Assembly (NCBI RefSeq): GCF_016124105.1
Contig: NZ_JADGMQ010000002.1
Coordinates: 474,015-538,014 of the forward strand
Source: Aquamicrobium zhengzhouense
GTDB lineage: Bacteria; Pseudomonadota; Alphaproteobacteria; Rhizobiales; Rhizobiaceae
Reading direction: 5' to 3'
DNA: 64,000 nucleotides
Position numbers and translations under genes: made by a program. This document shows positions 60,514 to 64,000 of this stretch, one piece after another. Under the pieces are notes generated by a model. It did not search any database and was not told the origin of the DNA. It saw nothing but the letters and a program-made list of their open reading frames with translations. Position 1 is the stretch's first letter. Each line of letters opens with the position of its first letter.

Positions 60514-61218
60514 ATGGCACAGCGAATTATCGATCTCAGCATGGCCATCGTCGACAACATGCCGTCGCACAAGATGTTCCAGAGCCCGGTCTATCTGAAG
60601 GCTCTGACCCATGAGACGACCGAGTCGTTTGGTCTGGGTGTCGACGGTGATCGCATGACATTCCAGACGAACTTCATCAGCATGCTGGATCACGTTGGCA
60701 CTCACGTTGACGCCTTCCTGCACGTTAACCCCAAGGGCGCACCGATTGATGAGATGCCGCTCGATATGTTTATGGGCAAGGCCGTTTGCTTTGATCTCCA
60801 GCATATCAGCGATCTCGAAGACATCACGGCCGAGCATATGGAAGAGGCTGAAAAGAAGGCAGGCGTAAAGGTCGATGGACACATCGTTCTTCTCTGCACT
60901 GGTTTCCATAAGCGCAACCTCGACAACCCGAAGCAGCTTGTATGGGGCAATCCTGGTCTTACCGTTGAAGCTACTCGTTGGCTCCATGAGCGCGGTTCGC
61001 GCGTGCATGGCGTCGAAGGTCCGTCGACCGACAAGCCGACCGATAATATCTTTGCTCAGCATCGCCTCTGCCGTGATCTTGGCATCACGCACTACGAGTG
61101 GCTCGTCAACCTTGAAGAAGTCGTCGGAAAAGGGGAATTCCAGTTCGTCGGTCTTCCGATTAAATTCAAAGGCGGTTCTGGCTCGCCAGTTCGCGCAATA
61201 GCGATCATCGAAGAATAA
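60514..61218 (+). CDS. Cyclase-family metal-dependent hydrolase (PF04199 type)
   Basis: From ATG 60514 (AGGA upstream) the 234-residue protein carries the metal signature HVGTHVDAFLHV of the cyclase family, which includes kynurenine formamidase and isatin hydrolase. IIDLSMAIVDNMPSH starts the domain and VHGVEGPSTDKP and H-Y-E-W-LVNLEEVV close the active site. These enzymes hydrolyse cyclic amides or N-formyl aromatic amines using Mn or Zn. With the TRAP genes and the downstream amidase it suggests stepwise hydrolysis of an imported cyclic amide; the actual substrate is unknown. Confidence 0.85.
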   Translation: MAQRIIDLSMAIVDNMPSHKMFQSPVYLKALTHETTESFGLGVDGDRMTFQTNFISMLDHVGTHVDAFLHVNPKGAPIDEMPLDMFMGKAVCFDLQHISDLEDITAEHMEEAEKKAGVKVDGHIVLLCTGFHKRNLDNPKQLVWGNPGLTVEATRWLHERGSRVHGVEGPSTDKPTDNIFAQHRLCRDLGITHYEWLVNLEEVVGKGEFQFVGLPIKFKGGSGSPVRAIAIIEE

Positions 61219-61222
61219 TTCC

Positions 61223-61257
61223 AAAGGGGGACGAGGCTAAAATCTCGTCCCCCTTTT
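61223..61257 (+). terminator. Strong hairpin between the cyclase and amidase genes
   Basis: Arms aaagggggacgag (61223-61235) and ctcgtccccctttt (61244-61257) form a perfect 13-base stem ending in TTTTA. It is a proper terminator shape inside the operon, so it probably attenuates amidase expression or protects the upstream mRNA end. Confidence 0.75.
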
Positions 61258-61271
61258 ACAGGGGTTTTCAC

Positions 61272-62675
61272 ATGGCTTCCGGACTTGCGTTTAAGACCAT
61301 TCGAGAATTACGGGCAGACCTTTCGAAAAAGGAGATCTCCCCGACCGAACTTCTCGATGATGTAATTTCTCGCTACGAGAAATTAGAACCTGAGCTGAAT
61401 ATGTTTGCGCATGTCGATTTTGACAGTGCTCGCAAACAGGCAAAGGACTCCGAGGATCGCCTGATGAAGGGCGAGATCCTCGGTCCTTTGGATGGAATCC
61501 CTACGTCGGTTAAAGACCTGATCGCTGTTGAAGGCATGCCCCAGCGGTTTGGCTCATTGGCCACGTCTGACGCACCGATGCCCGCAGACGCTCCATCAGT
61601 TGAGAGATTGCGGTTGGCTGGTGCCGTTATCCTTGGGAAATCCACCACGAGCGAGTTTGGCTGTAAGGCGGTTGGTGATAGCCCGCAAACTGGTATTACC
61701 CGTAACCCATGGAACACAGCTAAGACGCCAGGGGGATCAAGCTGCGGCGCAGCTGCAATGGTCGCTGCTGGTCTTGTCCCATATGCTTTGGGTACCGATG
61801 GCGGTGGCTCGATCCGAATTCCTGCATCGCTGTGCAACCTCTTCGGGATCAAGGCGAACTTCGGTCGAGTAGCCGTCTATCCTACTTCCGCCACACCTAC
61901 CCTTGCGCATGTCGGCCCACTGACGCGTTCCGTGGAAGATGCCGCAATTGCACTGTCGGTCATCGGCGGGACTGATTGGCGCGACCCATTCACTATTGCG
62001 GGATCACAGCCTGACTATAGCTCTGCAGTGAACTCCAAACGTCGTTTGAGGATCGCATGGAGCCCTACGCTTGGGTACGGTCGGGTCGACCCGGAAGTCG
62101 CCGCGGTCACTGAGAAAGCCGTCGAACTTATTTCCTCCCTCGGCTACCAAGTTGAGCTCGTTGAAAAGATTATGGAGGATCCGATTGATCTTTGGATGGC
62201 CGAGTTCTACGCAGGTGTCGGTACGCGCCTACGCGAAACCATTGAGACGAAGCCAGACATCATCGACCCTGCCGTTCTGGTTGTCCTCAAGGATGCCATC
62301 AACCAGGATATGAAGTCCTACTATCAGACGGTCTTTCAGCGATATGAGTTCCGGGAGAAGATGCGCCGTCTATTCTCGGACTACGACATTCTGCTCACGC
62401 CAACTCTTCCTGTGGCCGGTTTTGACGTTGGGCTGAATGTGCCCCCAGGATACGAAGACAAGACGATTGTCTCTTGGGCTACCTTTACCTACCCGTTCAA
62501 TCTGAGCGGCCAACCAGCAGCATCGATTCCGGTTGGGTTCAGCAAAGACGGCCTGCCCATTGGTCTGCAGGCTGTAGCCGCGAACCATGACGAGCTTTCC
62601 ATCGTTGCGCTTGCGGGATCGATTGAAGCTGCCCTTCCCGGGATTCCGGAACGTCGGCCGGTTGTCGGCAGATGA
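61272..62675 (+). CDS. Amidase-signature family amidase
   Basis: The 467-residue enzyme has the amidase-signature catalytic triad: Lys81 (TSVKDL), cis-Ser156 (GGSSCGAAA) and nucleophile Ser180 (GTDGGGSIRIPAS). The N-terminus (RELRADLSKKEISPTELLDDVISRYEKLEP) and C-terminal PFNLSGQPAASIPVGFSKDGLPIGLQ are typical. It would hydrolyse the amide product released by the cyclase-type enzyme or an amide imported by the TRAP system. It starts 54 bases after the cyclase gene, across a strong hairpin. Confidence 0.93.
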   Translation: MASGLAFKTIRELRADLSKKEISPTELLDDVISRYEKLEPELNMFAHVDFDSARKQAKDSEDRLMKGEILGPLDGIPTSVKDLIAVEGMPQRFGSLATSDAPMPADAPSVERLRLAGAVILGKSTTSEFGCKAVGDSPQTGITRNPWNTAKTPGGSSCGAAAMVAAGLVPYALGTDGGGSIRIPASLCNLFGIKANFGRVAVYPTSATPTLAHVGPLTRSVEDAAIALSVIGGTDWRDPFTIAGSQPDYSSAVNSKRRLRIAWSPTLGYGRVDPEVAAVTEKAVELISSLGYQVELVEKIMEDPIDLWMAEFYAGVGTRLRETIETKPDIIDPAVLVVLKDAINQDMKSYYQTVFQRYEFREKMRRLFSDYDILLTPTLPVAGFDVGLNVPPGYEDKTIVSWATFTYPFNLSGQPAASIPVGFSKDGLPIGLQAVAANHDELSIVALAGSIEAALPGIPERRPVVGR

Positions 62676-62788
62676 AAATCTATGATCTCATAAAAAACTG
62701 GTCTGGAAGCTACTTCTGGTTCCTAGATCAGAAAACAACGTGTTTCTTGGGGCCGCGAAATGCAAGCGGACCAACGTGATATCAGTAG
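62676..62788. other. Spacer after the amidase operon
   Basis: No gene or terminator is evident directly after the amidase stop. The region marks the change from the coherent catabolic operon to remnant sequence. Confidence 0.4.
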
Positions 62789-62971
62789 GCGAAGCGCTTC
62801 AACCGGTCTCGTCTTGGCGATCTGACGCAGCAGGGCTTTGACGCGCGGGCAACTGAAGAGGTTCTCGATGCACTCGTCGAGAAATACCGCCGGGGCTGGG
62901 ATTTTCTGCGCAAGCGGCATCTGGAAGTTGCCGGGCCAAGTGACAAAGCGGATCTTGATGGTGACCGCTGA
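62789..62971 (+). pseudogene. Remnant coding fragment, 60 codons
   Basis: A stop-bounded frame encodes KRFNRSRLGDLTQQGFDARA, then TEEVLDALVEKYRRGWDFLR and a charged end (DKADLDGDR). It has convincing coding codon use but no start: a stop directly precedes it. It reads like the C-terminal part of a larger protein cut off by a rearrangement. I do not recognise the family. Confidence 0.35.
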
Positions 62972-63166
62972 CTTGTCAGCTTAGGCGACAAGATGTGCGT
63001 TGTTCTGGCGACCGTCTGACAAACGGGGTTTTCAATCAAATTGCCTGTTCTCCCCATTACTTCATGTAACGGCGTTTGCAATTGAATCGCTTGATTGCCC
63101 CCCCACACACACGGAGGCAAAGCCACGCCGAGGCAAGGAATCCGGTGCTTCCCGGTGGCGTTAGAA

Positions 63167-63190
63167 AGTTGGGAAAAGTTTTCCCAACTT
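63167..63190. repeat. 24-base perfect inverted repeat
   Basis: aagttgggaaa (63167-63177) and tttcccaactt (63180-63190) are separated by two bases. It lacks a T tract for termination and lies upstream of the broken phage gene, so it may be a phage operator or a recombination site. Confidence 0.5.
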
Positions 63191-63425
63191 GTTTCGACCC
63201 GCATGACGCCCGCGGTGCGACGGTACATTTGTGGCGGAAGATGATCTATTTAAGGTACGGACGAGCCATCGCGGGAGCTGCGCTCAATCTAATATTTTTT
63301 GAAGTAGCGATCGCAAATCTATTTGAAAAAAGAGGCGCGAAGTTACGAGTTGTCGTCAGACTTCCATTTCATCTACGTACCGCAGTAGCACTTAATTAAT
63401 TTAGCCGTGGTGGTCTCTTCAAAAC

Positions 63426-63968
63426 TTGGAGGGGGAGGGGCTGATGGGTGGAAGAAGGCGAGCGGCGACCAAACCAGCCAGCATCCGATTGGAACGTCCT
63501 GCGCTCGTTTCGTTCAGCGGCGGCAGAACCTCAGGCTACATGCTCTACCTTTTGATCCAGGCGCATGAAGGAAAGCTCCCCTCCGATGCCCACGTCGTAT
63601 TTGCCAATACGGGCAAGGAGCGATCCGAAACTCTCGATTTCGTTCACGAATGCGGAAGACGCTGGGGTGTTGATATCCACTGGCTCGAACGCAGCGAAGC
63701 GGCGCCGGGATTTACGGAAGTCACTTACGAGACCGCGTCGCGCAGCGGCGAGCCATTAGGCCCTCATTGACCGCAAGAAGAGGCTTCCGAACTGGCGAGA
63801 ACGCTGGTGCACACAGTTCCTCAAGGTTCAGCCGATGATCGATTTCATGGCATCCAAGGGCCATGGTCTAGGACAGGCCTTCGCACGTCCGCTTAGCGCC
63901 CCCATGCACGAACCCGCTTCGCGGGAGGGGTGCCACGGCCTGAGATGGCATAGTATTCTCAGCCTTTG
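63426..63968 (+). pseudogene. Frame-broken phage PAPS-reductase-like gene
   Basis: The first frame (to 63770) has the PP-loop of the PAPS reductase/phage adenylyl-type family (RPALVSFSGGRTSGYMLYLL; VVFANTGKERSETLDFVHEC) and breaks after SRSGEPL with a stop. The other frame then continues with the expected family sequence (LIDRKKRLPNWRERWCTQFL, KVQPMIDFM) to about 63968. A small deletion near 63755 therefore inactivated a gene of a kind carried by many rhizobial phages. The end is not typical of the family, so the 3' part may also be damaged. Confidence 0.65.
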
Positions 63969-64000
63969 AGCGGTAGCGGCGGTCGAGCCGACCGTGGAGT

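Noticed and set aside
1..64000. CRISPR array or rRNA operon
   Set aside because: No regularly spaced short direct repeats and no rRNA-like sequence were found anywhere in the window.

Overview
The window looks like a piece of a high-GC alphaproteobacterial chromosome. A member of the Hyphomicrobiales (Rhizobiales), probably Rhizobiaceae-like, is the best guess. The grounds are a MucR/Ros-type zinc-finger regulator, DUF1515 and DUF4815 phage proteins of the kind seen in rhizobial prophages, a fused FlaA1/WbpM-type sugar dehydratase, TRAP and Na+/solute transporters, and Ala-rich 'NPDV' repeat surface proteins. The species cannot be read from the sequence alone.

Positions 1 to about 27.9 kb are the right part of a contractile-tail (P2/Mu-like) prophage. 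Tail-tip and fibre genes come first: a DUF4815 protein cut by the window edge, a fibre-like protein, an AT-richer jelly-roll-like ORF and a DUF4376 protein. The canonical tail cassette follows: sheath, tube, a tail assembly chaperone with a lambda-type GGGAAAG slippery site, tape measure, gpU, gpX and gpD. Next is a block of cargo: a minus-strand XRE regulator plus large secreted repeat protein, and a plus-strand repeat protein. Lysis genes (GH108 endolysin, nested Rz/Rz1 spanins, DUF1515) come after that. A series of small minus-strand ORFs separated by GC-rich hairpins follows, then a membrane diguanylate cyclase, a large TIR/NDT-like plus P-loop ATPase protein that looks like an anti-phage defence gene, an SH3/DUF1236 protein, a PNPOx-like flavoprotein and a MucR regulator. 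A 3'-half tRNA-Gly(TCC) at 27.83-27.87 kb has the look of an attachment-site scar and probably marks the end of the element. No integrase is visible.

Between 28.1 and 31.3 kb is a second, paralogous XRE plus repeat-surface-protein cassette followed by a SapC-family gene. Both cassettes share the regulator, the N-terminal repeat architecture, a nearly identical 28-base leader and a dyad with a GCATGC centre. They look like a duplicated regulated S-layer/surface-protein system, one copy carried by the prophage and one outside it.

From 32 to 44.7 kb the content is chromosomal housekeeping and accessory genes: an AzgA-like purine permease, a dioxygenase-hydrolase fusion resembling MhqO-MhqD, GalE, a MarR/Bcr-CflA pair, a polysaccharide sugar-nucleotide dehydratase, a DUF2793 protein, a ThDP enzyme and a manganese catalase.

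From 45 to 56 kb lies a nitrogen-compound catabolic neighbourhood: an aminotransferase, a GcvA-like LysR regulator diverging from a 790-residue DUF1989-DUF1989-GcvT protein, a Na+/solute symporter with its 43-residue small subunit, an L,D-transpeptidase, and an MFS exporter translationally coupled to an M20 amidohydrolase. From 56.4 to 62.7 kb a divergent LysR regulator faces a TRAP transporter (DctP-Q-M), a cyclase-family hydrolase and an amidase, a coherent uptake-and-hydrolysis operon. The last 1.3 kb holds gene remnants, including a frame-broken phage PAPS-reductase-like gene, so a second decayed phage region probably begins there.
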